64,000 nucleotides of DNA from Terriglobia bacterium (GCA_020072965.1 JAIQFY010000014.1:1-64000); one strand, 5' to 3'; positions 37,586-46,673 are shown, numbered from the stretch's first letter. Numbers and translations are program-made. Notes: generated by a model from the letters alone, not told the origin.

Positions 37586-37641
37586 ATCCTCCGGCCTCCT
37601 GCCTCTGGCTTCTGTCCTCCGACTTCTGACTTCCGACTCCT
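37586..37641. repeat. Heptanucleotide array, CTTCTGA type
   Basis: Degenerate 7-base units (CTCTGGC, TTCTGTC, CTCCGAC, TTCTGAC, TTCCGAC) occupy the gap between the aminotransferase gene and the promoter of the S9 peptidase gene. They are the same unit family as at 12553-12725, 42500-42540 and 46674-46757. Confidence 0.7.
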
Positions 37642-37668
37642 CTCCCCCGATACATCGAGCCTTCTTTC

Positions 37669-37677
37669 TGCTAGAAT
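37669..37677 (+). promoter_or_regulatory. Candidate extended -10 promoter of the S9 peptidase
   Basis: TGCTAGAAT, an extended -10, lies 31 bases before the start codon, so the leader would be about 25 bases. GATACA at 37649-37654 is a poor -35 at 17 bases. It matches the TGNTAGAAT pattern found before three other genes in the window. Confidence 0.48.
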
Positions 37678-37708
37678 AACGTGCTCAAATTCCACAGACG
37701 GAGGCATC

Positions 37709-39862
37709 ATGCGCCCCTTGTTTCCCACAGTAATCATGATCGGTACCTTGTTCACCGCAGGAGTCTCATACATGAACGCAGCAGAAAAGCATCCCCTCAC
37801 ATTCGACGATTTGATGAAGGTGCAGCGCGTGGCAGATCCGCAGATTTCCCCGGACGGTAATTGGGTGGCCTACTCCGTCACGGCGGTCGATAAGGAAAAA
37901 AATACCAAGAACGCTGACATCTGGATGGTCCCGAGCGCCGGCGGCCAGGCACAACAGCTCACCCGCTCCCAAAAGAGTGATGATCGTCCGCGGTGGTCTC
38001 CTGATGGTAAGGAGATCGCCTTCATCTCTATGCGAGACGGTTCCTCTCAAGTTTGGGTCCTGCCGGCGAATGGAGGTGAAGCCAGGAAGGTCACATCCAT
38101 CGTCACCGAGGCCAGCGGCGTCCTGTACTCCCCCGGCGGAAAACACCTGTTATTTACGTCCGACGTCTATCCCGAATGCGATCACAGCGATCCTCAGAAA
38201 GCGCTCGAGTGCAATGCATCCAGGAAGAAGGCGGCGGATGAGGGAAAAGTGAAGGCGCATATCGCTACCCGGCTGCTCTTTCGACACTGGACCGAGTGGA
38301 AGGACGGCAAACGTTCCCACCTGTTCATTGTGCCCGTGGATGGCTCGCAGCCGCCCCGCGATTTGACGCCGGGGGACCATGATGTGCCACCATTCTCGCT
38401 CATGGGGCCCGATGATTACGTGTTTTCACCGGATGGCAAGGAAGTCTGCTACACCTCGAACCACGACCCCCACGAAGAGCGCTCCACCAACATGGATCTG
38501 TTTGTCGTCAACGTGGTCTCCGGTCAAACCAGGAAGATCACCGGCAACCCGGCGTACGACGGCTCGCCCCAGTATTCTCCCGACGGAAAGTTCATCGCCT
38601 ATCGGGCGCAATCCCGGCCCGGCTACGAGAGCGATCGCTTTCAACTCATGCTCTATGATCGGGAGACCGCACAACATCGCAGCCTGACGGAGAAATTTGA
38701 CCGCTGGGTTGATTCGTTTACCTGGGCGCCGGATTCCAGAAAACTCTATTTTGCCTCTGGAGACCGCGGACGCAATTCCATTTTCGAGGTCTCCCTCACC
38801 GGCAATGACGTGAAGCGGGTGTACGGGGAACACTCCTCCGGCGATCTGGGCGTCACTCCCGACGGAAGAACTCTTGTTTTCGCACGGTCCTCGATGCATG
38901 AGCCCGCCGAAATCTACCGCATCGCCGCGGACGGATCGAACCTCACAGCGCTTACCCACCACAATCAGACACTGCTGACGACCCTCGATATGAACCCTGC
39001 CGAGGAGTTTTGGAGCGACGGCGCACCTTCATCCGGCGGGCCCAAAGTAGATCCTAAGGTGGCCAGGGGCTTCCTCGATCCCGGCCAGGTTGATGCGGCC
39101 ATGCCTGATCAAAAGACCATTGACACCCCGAAAATCCATTCCTGGATCCTCAAGCCGCCGCAGTTCGATGCGGCCAAAAAATACCCGATGCTTTTGTTTG
39201 TTCATGGCGGCCCCCAGGGCTCGTGGGAGGATAACTGGGGTTATCGCTGGAATCCGCAGATGTATGCGGCCGTCGGCTATGTCGTGGTTATGCCCGATCC
39301 GCGCGGGTCCACCGGATATGGGCAGCAACTGATCGATGAAATCAACAAAGACTGGGGCGGCCGATGTTTCAAGGATCTCATGCTGGCAGCCGATGCAGCC
39401 GAAAAACTCCCCTATCTCGACAAGAACAGGACGGTCGCCGCGGGCGCTTCATTCGGTGGTTTTATGATCAATTGGTTCCAGGGTCACACCACTCGCTTTA
39501 AAGCCCTGGTGGCCCACGCCGGCGACTTCGACCAGGTAAGCGGCTATTACGTGACCGAGGAGCTCTGGTTTCCTGAGTGGGAGATGGGCGGGACCCCGGC
39601 CGACAATCCAGAACTCTATGATTTCCTCTCTCCCGGAAGGTACGTGAAAAATTTCAAGACGCCGGAACTGGTCACTCATGGCGAAATTGACTTTCGAGTC
39701 CCGGTGGCCGAAGGCCTGGCCATGTTCTCCGCGCTCCAACGCCGCGGCATCGAGTCGAAGTTATTGTACTTCCCTGACGAAGGCCATTGGATCCTCAAGC
39801 CACTGAACTCAGAGTTGTTTTACAAGACCGCGATCGAGTGGTTGGATAAGTTTGCGAAGTAA
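37709..39862 (+). CDS. Secreted S9-family (prolyl oligopeptidase-type) peptidase
   Basis: The protein has 717 residues. ATG 37709 has GGAGG 5 bases upstream. A signal peptide (PTVIMIGTLFTAGVSYMNA) leads into a seven-bladed beta-propeller with repeated SPDGxxxxY/F units (ISPDGNWVAYSV, WSPDGKEIAFIS, FSPDGKEVCYTS, YSPDGKFIAYRA). The C-terminal alpha/beta-hydrolase domain has the nucleophile in GASFGGFMINW, the acid Asp in HGEIDFRVPV and the His in PDEGHWILKP. Together these form the triad of dipeptidyl- or acylaminoacyl-peptidases, which trim peptides in the periplasm. Length is usual for the family. Confidence 0.92.
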   Translation: MRPLFPTVIMIGTLFTAGVSYMNAAEKHPLTFDDLMKVQRVADPQISPDGNWVAYSVTAVDKEKNTKNADIWMVPSAGGQAQQLTRSQKSDDRPRWSPDGKEIAFISMRDGSSQVWVLPANGGEARKVTSIVTEASGVLYSPGGKHLLFTSDVYPECDHSDPQKALECNASRKKAADEGKVKAHIATRLLFRHWTEWKDGKRSHLFIVPVDGSQPPRDLTPGDHDVPPFSLMGPDDYVFSPDGKEVCYTSNHDPHEERSTNMDLFVVNVVSGQTRKITGNPAYDGSPQYSPDGKFIAYRAQSRPGYESDRFQLMLYDRETAQHRSLTEKFDRWVDSFTWAPDSRKLYFASGDRGRNSIFEVSLTGNDVKRVYGEHSSGDLGVTPDGRTLVFARSSMHEPAEIYRIAADGSNLTALTHHNQTLLTTLDMNPAEEFWSDGAPSSGGPKVDPKVARGFLDPGQVDAAMPDQKTIDTPKIHSWILKPPQFDAAKKYPMLLFVHGGPQGSWEDNWGYRWNPQMYAAVGYVVVMPDPRGSTGYGQQLIDEINKDWGGRCFKDLMLAADAAEKLPYLDKNRTVAAGASFGGFMINWFQGHTTRFKALVAHAGDFDQVSGYYVTEELWFPEWEMGGTPADNPELYDFLSPGRYVKNFKTPELVTHGEIDFRVPVAEGLAMFSALQRRGIESKLLYFPDEGHWILKPLNSELFYKTAIEWLDKFAK

Positions 39863-39890
39863 CATGGGCAAGAACTGATTGCCATGACAT

Positions 39891-39922
39891 GTAGGGGCAT
39901 CCGCCGCGGCGGACGCCCCTAC
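39891..39922. repeat. REP-like palindrome
   Basis: GTAGGGGCATCCGCC at 39891-39905 faces GGCGGACGCCCCTAC at 39908-39922, a 15-bp stem with one mismatch and a 2-base centre. It lies between the S9 peptidase stop and the aldo/keto reductase start. No T-run follows, so it is more likely an mRNA-stabilising or REP element than a terminator. Confidence 0.65.
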
Positions 39923-39950
39923 TACCCCAGAAAAGGCGGGCCCTTTATTT

Positions 39951-40922
39951 ATGCATTATCGAAGACTTGGACGAACAGAACTGCAACTCTCCGAAATTGG
40001 ATTTGGCGCTTGGGGAATCGGGGGGCACTTGTGGCAGGATTCGAATGACGACGAATCCCTACAGGCGCTACACCGTGCCATCGACCTTGGCGTTAATTTC
40101 ATCGACACTGCTGCCGCTTACGGGGAAGGACACAGTGAGCAGCTCATTGGAAAGGTCCTGAAATCGCATCACGATAAGCGGATCTGTGTCGCCACGAAAG
40201 TGAACCCGAAGAATTATGTCTGGCCCGCCCAGAAAGGCAGCGATATTCGCGATGTCTTCCCCCGCAATTACATCATTGAGCGGACCGAACAGAGCCTCAA
40301 AAACCTTGGAGTCGAGCGCATTGATCTCCAGCAACTGCACGTTTGGAACGACGAATGGGCAGGTGCTGACGAATGGCACTCCGCCTTTGAGAAGCTCCGG
40401 CGTGAAGGAAAGGTCTGGCACTTTGGCATTTCTGTCACAGAACATGATCCCGACGACAGCCTCAAGATGATCGATACCGGTGAGATCGATGCTGTCCAGG
40501 TCATCTACAATATCTTTGACCAATCCCCGGAGAGTGCGTTGTTTCCCAAATGCCAGCAAAAACATGTCGGCGTGATCGTGCGCGTTCCTTTTGACGAAGG
40601 ATCGTTGACGGGGGCCATTACCGGGCAGACGACCTTTCCACCCGAGGACTTCCGGACGCATTATTTCGGCGGCGACCGTAAAACACAAGTGGTCGACCGC
40701 ATCGATAAGCTTCGGGCGCTGCTCGACGGAGAGGCCAGAACGCTGTCAGAACTGGCCCTTCGGTTCACTTTGAACCATCCTGCCGTCTCCACCGTTATCC
40801 CGGGAATGCGTAAGACGCGAAATGTTGAAGCGAACTGCTCCGTGTCCGACGGCCGCAAGCTCTCTCCGGAGTTGGCCACGGCCCTTAAGCAGCACGCCTG
40901 GCAAAGGAATTTCTATCGGTAA
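39951..40922 (+). CDS. Aldo/keto reductase
   Basis: The 323-residue TIM-barrel protein has the AKR signature. It starts YRRLGRTELQLSEIGFGAWG. The catalytic Asp and Tyr are in FIDTAAAYGEGHSEQLIG, the Lys is in CVATKVNP, and a His-containing strand (DLQQLHVWND) comes next. The C-terminal NADPH-binding part has STVIPGMRKTRNVEAN. It should reduce an aldehyde or ketone with NADPH in the cytosol; the substrate is unknown. It starts at ATG 39951 with no close ribosome-binding site (AAAAGG is about 15 bases away), so initiation may be weak. Confidence 0.9.
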   Translation: MHYRRLGRTELQLSEIGFGAWGIGGHLWQDSNDDESLQALHRAIDLGVNFIDTAAAYGEGHSEQLIGKVLKSHHDKRICVATKVNPKNYVWPAQKGSDIRDVFPRNYIIERTEQSLKNLGVERIDLQQLHVWNDEWAGADEWHSAFEKLRREGKVWHFGISVTEHDPDDSLKMIDTGEIDAVQVIYNIFDQSPESALFPKCQQKHVGVIVRVPFDEGSLTGAITGQTTFPPEDFRTHYFGGDRKTQVVDRIDKLRALLDGEARTLSELALRFTLNHPAVSTVIPGMRKTRNVEANCSVSDGRKLSPELATALKQHAWQRNFYR

Positions 40923-40968
40923 TCCCACTCCCATCAAACCTCTGGCGGCCGAATCTCATCAAAACAAT

Positions 40969-40974
40969 TATAAT
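40969..40974 (+). promoter_or_regulatory. Possible -10 box upstream of the PEGA-domain gene
   Basis: A perfect TATAAT lies 154 bases before the PEGA gene start. No good -35 is seen, and the leader would be long. The stretch 40923-41127 holds no other visible feature. Confidence 0.3.
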
Positions 40975-41127
40975 GATCGGGGGTTAATCCTCCCAAGAGG
41001 AACCCCCTCGTTGTGCCTCATGGGGCACGATGCGGCCCGAAGGGAGCACTACCCGAGTGTCGAGACTGAAGAGAAGCTGACATCCAAAACAATGAATTGC
41101 ATAACTTGCAGGACCAGGGGGGGGCGT

Positions 41128-42207
41128 ATGAGAATTCTTGCCAATGATCACACAGCACACTGCAAATCGATGCAGGCAGCGTGCGCCATCGCTGTTGTTT
41201 TGTTCATAGGAATTCTGGTCGTGATTCCTGAACCGCTGTTCGCTGATCATGGATTCGGATGGGGTGTCTCGTTCGGACACGGGTTCCCGCAACATCGGGT
41301 ATTCAATGGATTTGGATTCCATCACAACTTCTATCCCCATTCTTTTGGATTCTTCCCTTCCTTTTCCTTCTTCTACTCGGGGTTTGGCCCTTACTATGAT
41401 TACCCTGGCTATTGGGGGCCAAGATATTGGGCTCCCGGATCGCCTTATCCGCCCGGTTATACTTTGGACGAGCAAGCTCCGCGGCAACAGGATTCCCGCG
41501 ATAAGAATATTGCCTGGTTGAAGCTGGACATCCTGCCGGCTGAGGCGTCGGTTTACATCGATGGGAAATACGCTGGGAAGGGATCCGAATTCGCAAATGG
41601 GAAGAAACTGCTCCCGGTGAGCCCTGACAGCCACACATTGCGTGTAGAGGCGGATGGTTTTCAGTCCGCGGTGGTCGATCTCAAGGTCAACCCGCTCCAG
41701 ACCCTGGATGTCACCGAACATTTGCAGACAGGTGCCGCCGCGACGACATCACCCCGCAGCCCGGCTCCACCCACGCCTTCGGTATCCCCCTCTCGCTCAA
41801 CGGCTCGGACTCCTCCACCCATGCGAGAGCCCTATTCAGCCCCGCCCATCCGTCGAGGAAATGCGGGTCAGAAGGCCTCGACGGATGCACGAATTGATAC
41901 GCATCCCAGTTTGGCGCCACAGCACGAGACGTCCCCTTCCAATCCGTCTCCCGCTAAGGCTGAAGACGTGCAATTTGGAAGAATAACCGTCCGAATTGAA
42001 CAACCCACGGCGGATGCGGCCATCTATGTCGATGGTAAATTCATGGGTGTATCTGATCTGTCCAATCCTGATTTCGTGATTAACGATGTACCCCCAGGAA
42101 AGCACACGGTTTCCGTCACTAAACCCGGTTATGCGCATTTCAAAGAAGATATTATCGTCAGTCCGAGCCAGAACAAATCGGTCAAAGCAGTTCTGCGGAA
42201 AGGGTAA
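41128..42207 (+). CDS. Exported protein with two PEGA domains
   Basis: The protein has 359 residues from ATG 41128. An N-terminal hydrophobic segment (ACAIAVVLFIGILVVIPEPLFA) predicts export. It is followed by about 75 residues very rich in Phe, Gly, His, Tyr and Pro (GFGWGVSFGHGF, SFSFFYSGFGPYYDYPG). A first PEGA-like domain lies near residues 130-200 (LDILPAEASVYIDGKYAGKG). A Pro/Ser-rich linker follows, and then a second domain at the C-terminus (IEQPTADAAIYVDGKFMGVS; VPPGKHTVSVTKPGY). PEGA domains are surface or periplasmic modules, often tied to the cell envelope. Function is unknown. The start has a G-rich stretch upstream in place of a standard ribosome-binding site. Confidence 0.82.
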   Translation: MRILANDHTAHCKSMQAACAIAVVLFIGILVVIPEPLFADHGFGWGVSFGHGFPQHRVFNGFGFHHNFYPHSFGFFPSFSFFYSGFGPYYDYPGYWGPRYWAPGSPYPPGYTLDEQAPRQQDSRDKNIAWLKLDILPAEASVYIDGKYAGKGSEFANGKKLLPVSPDSHTLRVEADGFQSAVVDLKVNPLQTLDVTEHLQTGAAATTSPRSPAPPTPSVSPSRSTARTPPPMREPYSAPPIRRGNAGQKASTDARIDTHPSLAPQHETSPSNPSPAKAEDVQFGRITVRIEQPTADAAIYVDGKFMGVSDLSNPDFVINDVPPGKHTVSVTKPGYAHFKEDIIVSPSQNKSVKAVLRKG

Positions 42208-42212
42208 GATCA

Positions 42213-42590
42213 GTTCGGAGTTCCAAGTCCAAGGTCCAAGGTCCAAAGTCCAAGGTCCAAAGTCCAAAGTCCAAAGTCCAAAGTCCAAAGTCCAAAGTCC
42301 AAGGTCCAAAGTTTGAAAACAGTTCAATGATCCAAGTTCAAGGTTCAAAGTTTGAGACCCAGTTCAAAGGTCCAAAATCCAAATTCCAAACAAAACTCAA
42401 ATTGCAAAAACCAAGCTGCAAAAAGCAAATGACCGGTATCCTGCTTCCTCTCTCTGCTGCTGTTCTCTGAAAACTGATCACTGAGAACTGGCGACTGCTT
42501 TTCTGACTTCCGACTTCTGACCTCCGACTTCTGGCTTCCGGCCACCTGCATCTTTCCCTGACACCTGACACCTGACACCTTTCATTTAGG
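42213..42590. repeat. Composite heptanucleotide array
   Basis: The period stays at seven bases while the unit changes along the array. It is CCAAAGT/CCAAGGT at 42213-42310 (nearly perfect at 42240-42300), then degenerate TTCAAAG, CCAAATT and AAAAGCA units to about 42430. CTGAGAA/CTGATCA units at about 42465-42497 come next, then CTTCTGA/CTTCCGA at 42498-42540, and lastly three GACACCT units near 42560-42580. Long open frames on the minus strand in this stretch are artefacts of the repeats. Confidence 0.82.
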
Positions 42591-42618
42591 ATCACTTCCT
42601 CCCATCCCATTTCTCCCC

Positions 42619-42646
42619 TTGCGTACAAGCGAATCTCGCATACAAT
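42619..42646 (+). promoter_or_regulatory. Candidate promoter of the homoserine dehydrogenase gene
   Basis: TTGCGT at 42619-42624 and TACAAT at 42641-42646 are 16 bases apart and lie about 80 bases before the start codon. The gene itself has AAAGGAAG 9 bases before ATG 42726. Confidence 0.45.
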
Positions 42647-42725
42647 TGGTGTCATTGATTCTCAGGGGCCAATGAACCTGCCGACCCCCCTGTGAGTTCA
42701 TTCATTTACGAAAGGAAGCGCCCTC

Positions 42726-43757
42726 ATGCTCTATAAGATGGCACTCATCGGGTTTGGGAATGTTGGGAAGAGCTTTATCCGGTTGCTGGAACGGAAAAGG
42801 TCGAGTTTAAGAAAGGATTACGGGATCGAATGCCGGGTTGTGGCCATTGCTACAGGGAGGCACGGACTGGCCATCGAGCCCCGGGGGTTCCAATCGAAAA
42901 AAGTCTTTACCCATTTGGAGAAGCACGGCTCACTCGACGCCCTGCACCGAGGGAAGCCGCTCAAAGATGTCATCGACCTGATTCAACGGTCCCCTGCCAA
43001 TGTGATGTTTGAGATCTCACCACAAAATCCGTGGACCGGGCAACCGGCCATCCGGCACATCAAAGCCGCCTTAAAGAAAAAGATGCACGTGGTCACTGCG
43101 AACAAGGGGCCCGTGGTCCATGCTTACCGACAGCTCAGGAGGCTCGCCGCCCGCAGCAAGGTGCAATTCCGGCATGAGGGCGTGGTCATGGATGGGACTC
43201 CGATCTTCAACCTGGCGGAGATGACTTTGCCGGCGACCGAGGTGCGCGGCTTTGAGGGGATTCTCAATGCCACGACCAATTATTTGCTTGAGGAGATGGA
43301 AAAGAAGAAGAACCTGGAGGCCGCTCTTGAAGAGGCCAAAGCGATGGGCATTGTCGAGTCAAATCCGGCGGTAGATGTGGAGGGATGGGACGCGACGTCC
43401 AAGCTGTGCTGTCTCGCAAACGTGATAATGGGCGCCGACATAAGACCCAGCCAGGTTGATCGCGAAGGGATTCAAAACCTCACCCCCGAGCGACTTCTCG
43501 ATGCCCGGGACCGTGGCTACTGCATCCGGTTGCTGGTTCGCGCCTGGCGGGATGGACGCCACGTCCGGGGGAGTGTCAAGCCCGCGGAAATTCCACTGAC
43601 GCATACCTTCGCGACCCTTCGGGGGGACACCACCGCCCTCTGCATCGATACGGACACGATGGAGAAGATCACCATTATCGAGGGGCCAGGGGGGCCTCAT
43701 CAGACCGCATTCGGGCTGCTGTCGGATTTTATTAATATTCATCGTGGAACTCAATGA
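42726..43757 (+). CDS. hom: Homoserine dehydrogenase
   Basis: The protein has 343 residues. It has the NAD(P)-binding start MALIGFGNVGKSFIRLLE, the conserved Lys region in VVTANKGPVVHAYRQL, and the catalytic domain motifs EGILNATTNYLLEEM and SNPAVDVEGWDATSKLCCLA, whose Asp and Lys act in hydride transfer and binding. It reduces aspartate semialdehyde to homoserine in threonine and methionine synthesis. It is shorter than the 430-residue forms and lacks a C-terminal ACT domain, so feedback control by threonine through such a domain is not expected. Transcription is convergent with recR. No other threonine-pathway gene is nearby. Confidence 0.88.
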   Translation: MLYKMALIGFGNVGKSFIRLLERKRSSLRKDYGIECRVVAIATGRHGLAIEPRGFQSKKVFTHLEKHGSLDALHRGKPLKDVIDLIQRSPANVMFEISPQNPWTGQPAIRHIKAALKKKMHVVTANKGPVVHAYRQLRRLAARSKVQFRHEGVVMDGTPIFNLAEMTLPATEVRGFEGILNATTNYLLEEMEKKKNLEAALEEAKAMGIVESNPAVDVEGWDATSKLCCLANVIMGADIRPSQVDREGIQNLTPERLLDARDRGYCIRLLVRAWRDGRHVRGSVKPAEIPLTHTFATLRGDTTALCIDTDTMEKITIIEGPGGPHQTAFGLLSDFINIHRGTQ

Positions 43758-43822
43758 GGGTCATTTGATGGCACTGGAGGAAGGTAGAAGGCAGGGTCCC
43801 ATCGAGGAAATGAAAGTCGCCG

Positions 43823-44422
43823 CTACATCTCCCGCCGTCCTTCCAGGGACTTCATGATGGTGACTTCATCGGCATAATCAAGTTCGCTGCCGATGGGAAC
43901 GCCCATGGCAATGCGCGTCACTTTCACACCCAGGGGCTTCAGCAGCTTGGATAAATAGATCGCGGTCGCTTCGCCTTCGACGTTGGGATTGGTTGCGAGA
44001 ATGATCTCCTCCACTTCCCCGCCTCGCAAGCGCTCGATCAGGTTCTTGATCCGGAGTTGATCCGGGCCGATCCCCTTCAGGGGTGCCAGGGCGCCCATCA
44101 GGACGTGATAGCGGCCCTGGTAGGCACGAGTCTTCTCAATGGCGAGGATGTTCGCGGGCTCTTCCACGATACAAATCTGTCTGGGCGTTCTCGTGGGACT
44201 GGAGCAATAAAAACACGGATCCACATCCGTCAAATTGTTGCACGTGGAGCAGAGGCCCACTTTCTGCTTCATGTCGAGGATGGCCTGCGCCAGACGCTCT
44301 GCTTCCCCGGCGGGGCTTTTCAACAAGTGGAAGGCAATACGTTGTGCGGATTTTTGCCCGATCGACGGCAGATGTTTTAATTCTTCGATCAAGCGGGCTA
44401 CGGGTTCGGCATAGTCGGGCAT
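43823..44422 (-). CDS. recR: Recombination protein RecR
   Basis: The 199-residue protein is of normal length. The N-terminal helix-hairpin-helix ([20 protein letters not shown]), the four-Cys zinc finger (CSTCNN ... CFYC) and the Toprim domain ([35 protein letters not shown]) are all present, with the C-terminal [19 protein letters not shown]. RecR works with RecO and RecF to load RecA on gapped DNA. It is the last gene of the dnaX-ybaB-recR unit, 79 bases after ybaB. The start codon ATG 44422 has a poor ribosome-binding site, so translational coupling is less likely than usual. Confidence 0.95.
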   Translation of the reverse strand: MPDYAEPVARLIEELKHLPSIGQKSAQRIAFHLLKSPAGEAERLAQAILDMKQKVGLCSTCNNLTDVDPCFYCSSPTRTPRQICIVEEPANILAIEKTRAYQGRYHVLMGALAPLKGIGPDQLRIKNLIERLRGGEVEEIILATNPNVEGEATAIYLSKLLKPLGVKVTRIAMGVPIGSELDYADEVTIMKSLEGRREM

Positions 44423-44501
44423 AGGGGGGATCTAAGTCAGGAAGGTCTCGCGGAGTTTTCTTCTCGGTTTCCTTCCTCTCTCATTCTGGATAACACTCCC
44501 G

Positions 44502-44810
44502 TCAAAACAATCCCGGGAGCTTCAAACCTCCAGCCAGGTTCCCGAGTTGGCCTTGAAGCTGTTCATCGACTTTGCGGGTGGCTTCGTTGACCGCGGCCAG
44601 AATCAAGTCCTGCAACATTTCCCGATCACTCGAGCTGAGCGCTTCAGGGTCGATCGTGACCGCCAGCAATTGCTTCTGGCCATTCATCTTGACAGTCACC
44701 ATGCCCCCGCCGGCGGATCCTTCCACAACAAGATCTTCCATCTGTTTCTGAAGCTGTTCCTGCATTTTTTGGGCTTGTTTAAGAATTTGTTGCATGTTGG
44801 GTGTGTTCAT
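44502..44810 (-). CDS. ybaB: YbaB/EbfC family nucleoid-associated protein
   Basis: The 102-residue protein starts with an N-terminal helix rich in Gln and Met (MQQILKQAQKMQEQLQKQME). It continues with the EGSAGGGMVTVKMNGQKQLL beta-turn and DREMLQDLILAAVNEATRK. Members form dimers that bind DNA without strong sequence preference. The gene lies between dnaX and recR, 21 bases after dnaX, its conserved place in many bacteria, so it is probably translated from the same mRNA. Confidence 0.94.
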   Translation of the reverse strand: MNTPNMQQILKQAQKMQEQLQKQMEDLVVEGSAGGGMVTVKMNGQKQLLAVTIDPEALSSSDREMLQDLILAAVNEATRKVDEQLQGQLGNLAGGLKLPGLF

Positions 44811-44831
44811 AATTCGGTCCCGTCCCCCTGG

Positions 44832-46637
44832 TTACTTTTTCTTAATTTGGAGGATTTCGGCGCGGAAGGTGTCCACAAAAGATTGGACCAGGGGCTCCTT
44901 TAAAATTTCCTCGCTTCCAGCTGCAGAGATTGGCCGCCGGGCAGGCCCGGCACCCTCGCTTTTCGCAGGCAAGGGCGCTTCGTCGTCCGGTCCCTCGGTA
45001 AGCACTAATTTCACGAGCAGCTGTCGGCGAAAAACATTCTGGCATATCTGCCCCAAAGTTGCAATTTGCTCCTTGTTATTCAGCATTGAGTAGATGTGCT
45101 TGTTGGCCGGGGTAAAGTGAAGCCCGAGTGATGAATTTTCCAAAACCACCCGGGTCACATGGTCGAGCAGCGAGCCGAGGAATTTTGATTTCGCGAAGAC
45201 CGCCTTTCGAAAGGATTCAATCTCCTGACTTTCGTTCGGGCTTCCAGCCCCTGGCTCCGGGAAGATTTCTTCACCCCGTTCAACCGGGCTGGAAGGGTCG
45301 GCGAGCAGCACCTCGGAGCGAGGGCCCGGTCTCGAGCGGGCAGAATCCCTCGAAGAAGGGCGATTCGAAGGGTCCGGGGTTGAAGGGGTCGCGGGAGGGG
45401 CACGCCTCTCATCGTTTTTTTTTACCGGGGGGGCGCCTGCGTGGGCCAAGGGCGGCTGGGGCCGTTTTCCTGCCTCCGTCCCCTCGGCCGTGCCGGGGGA
45501 CGATTCCCGGGACTTCCAGTCCGAAAGAAATTCTTCGATCGACATCAGCCGGGATGCCTGCACCAACCGGACCAGTCCCAGTTCGAGGTGAAGCCGTGGA
45601 TGGGTCGACCACTTAAGATCCGAGTCGGTTCGGGCGAGCAGGTGGAAGAAGCGGACGAGATCTTCCTCCGAAAAATGAGAAGCGGTCTCCGCAAGGCGCT
45701 CAATTTCATCCGGGGGCAATTCCAGCAACTCTGATTCCTTTCCTCCAATACGGAGGATCATCAGGTTCCGGATATGCTGAATGGCTTCGCGGCAAAAATG
45801 GCGCGGGTCAAACCCCGCCCGGATAAGGTCTTCCACCAGCCTCAACACACCCTGGGTGTCTCTCGCCACAAGGGCTTCGCTCAGACGGTCAAGGTACTCC
45901 TGGGAAACGAACCCGAGCAGTTCCCTTATTTTTGATTCATCAACGGAGCTCCCGCAAAAAGAAATTACCTGGTCTAACAGGGATTGACCATCGCGAATCG
46001 AGCCCTCTGCGGCCCGGCCCAGCATCGACAAGGCCCCCGGCGTGATGGCAATCTTCTCCGCTCCCGCAATGGTCTCCAGCGACTTGTATATCTCATGGTA
46101 AGAGAGCGTCCGAAAAGAGAAGTTCTGGCAGCGGGAGAGAATGGTAGGCTTCAGTTTGTGCCGCTCGGTGGTCGCAAAGATAAAGATGACGTGATCGGGC
46201 GGCTCCTCGAGCGTCTTCAGCAGCGCATCCCAGGCATCATCCGTGAGTTGGTGCGCCTCGTCAATAATGTAAATCTTGTAACGGTCGCGCGAGGGCCGGT
46301 ATTTGACGTTTTCGCGCAGCTGACGGACATCGTCAATGCTCCGATTGGACGCCGCGTCAATCTCAATGACATCCACCGCGTTGCCGTTCTTGATTTCACG
46401 GCACGAATCACATTCTTCGCAGGGCGTGGGCGTCGGACCCTTGGCACAATTGAAAGCCTTTGCCAGGATCCGGGCGGTGGTGGTTTTTCCAACCCCGCGC
46501 ACCCCCGAGAAGAGGTAGGCATGGCCAATACGGCGCTGTTCGATGGCATTCTTGAGGGTGGTCGTGATCACCGACTGCCCAATCACATCATCGAATCGCT
46601 GGGGGCGGTACTTGCGCGCTATGACCTGGTACGACAT
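44832..46637 (-). CDS. dnaX: DNA polymerase III subunit gamma/tau
   Basis: The 601-residue clamp-loader ATPase begins SYQVIARKYRPQRFDDVIGQ. It has Walker A GVRGVGKT (45-52), a four-Cys zinc module (CAKGPTPTPCEECDSC), Walker B with DEAH (IYIIDEAHQLTDDAWDALLK) and the sensor-1/SRC motif (LSRCQNFSFR). Domain III runs to about residue 370. The next 90 residues are Pro/Arg/Ser-rich, and the C-terminal tau domain follows. At residues 405-408 the codons GTA AAA AAA AAC contain nine A in a row. A -1 shift or one added A gives VKKKR and a stop, a 409-residue gamma form. It is the first protein gene of the ffs-dnaX-ybaB-recR cluster. Confidence 0.95.
   Translation of the reverse strand: MSYQVIARKYRPQRFDDVIGQSVITTTLKNAIEQRRIGHAYLFSGVRGVGKTTTARILAKAFNCAKGPTPTPCEECDSCREIKNGNAVDVIEIDAASNRSIDDVRQLRENVKYRPSRDRYKIYIIDEAHQLTDDAWDALLKTLEEPPDHVIFIFATTERHKLKPTILSRCQNFSFRTLSYHEIYKSLETIAGAEKIAITPGALSMLGRAAEGSIRDGQSLLDQVISFCGSSVDESKIRELLGFVSQEYLDRLSEALVARDTQGVLRLVEDLIRAGFDPRHFCREAIQHIRNLMILRIGGKESELLELPPDEIERLAETASHFSEEDLVRFFHLLARTDSDLKWSTHPRLHLELGLVRLVQASRLMSIEEFLSDWKSRESSPGTAEGTEAGKRPQPPLAHAGAPPVKKNDERRAPPATPSTPDPSNRPSSRDSARSRPGPRSEVLLADPSSPVERGEEIFPEPGAGSPNESQEIESFRKAVFAKSKFLGSLLDHVTRVVLENSSLGLHFTPANKHIYSMLNNKEQIATLGQICQNVFRRQLLVKLVLTEGPDDEAPLPAKSEGAGPARRPISAAGSEEILKEPLVQSFVDTFRAEILQIKKK
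45415..45423 (-). promoter_or_regulatory. Slippery A9 run in dnaX (candidate gamma-forming site)
   Basis: The coding strand reads GTA AAA AAA AAC GAT GAG. The nine A end in the A-AAA-AAC heptamer. Re-reading one A leads to CGA TGA, a stop two codons on. A GAGAGG/CCCCTC hairpin with one mismatch may form just downstream. In Thermus thermophilus a run of A in dnaX causes transcriptional slippage, and in E. coli a -1 ribosomal shift makes gamma. Which applies here, if either, is not known. Confidence 0.6.
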
Positions 46638-46673
46638 GCGGTACGGACACCCACCTTTTTTGCTTCGCTAGCG

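Noticed and set aside
42240-42300. Possible CRISPR array
   Set aside because: The units are only 7 bases, with no spacers and no cas genes in the window.
42213-42655. Minus-strand frames over the heptamer array after the PEGA gene
   Set aside because: Same cause as at 12.4 kb; the products are repeats of LDFGLWT-type units only.
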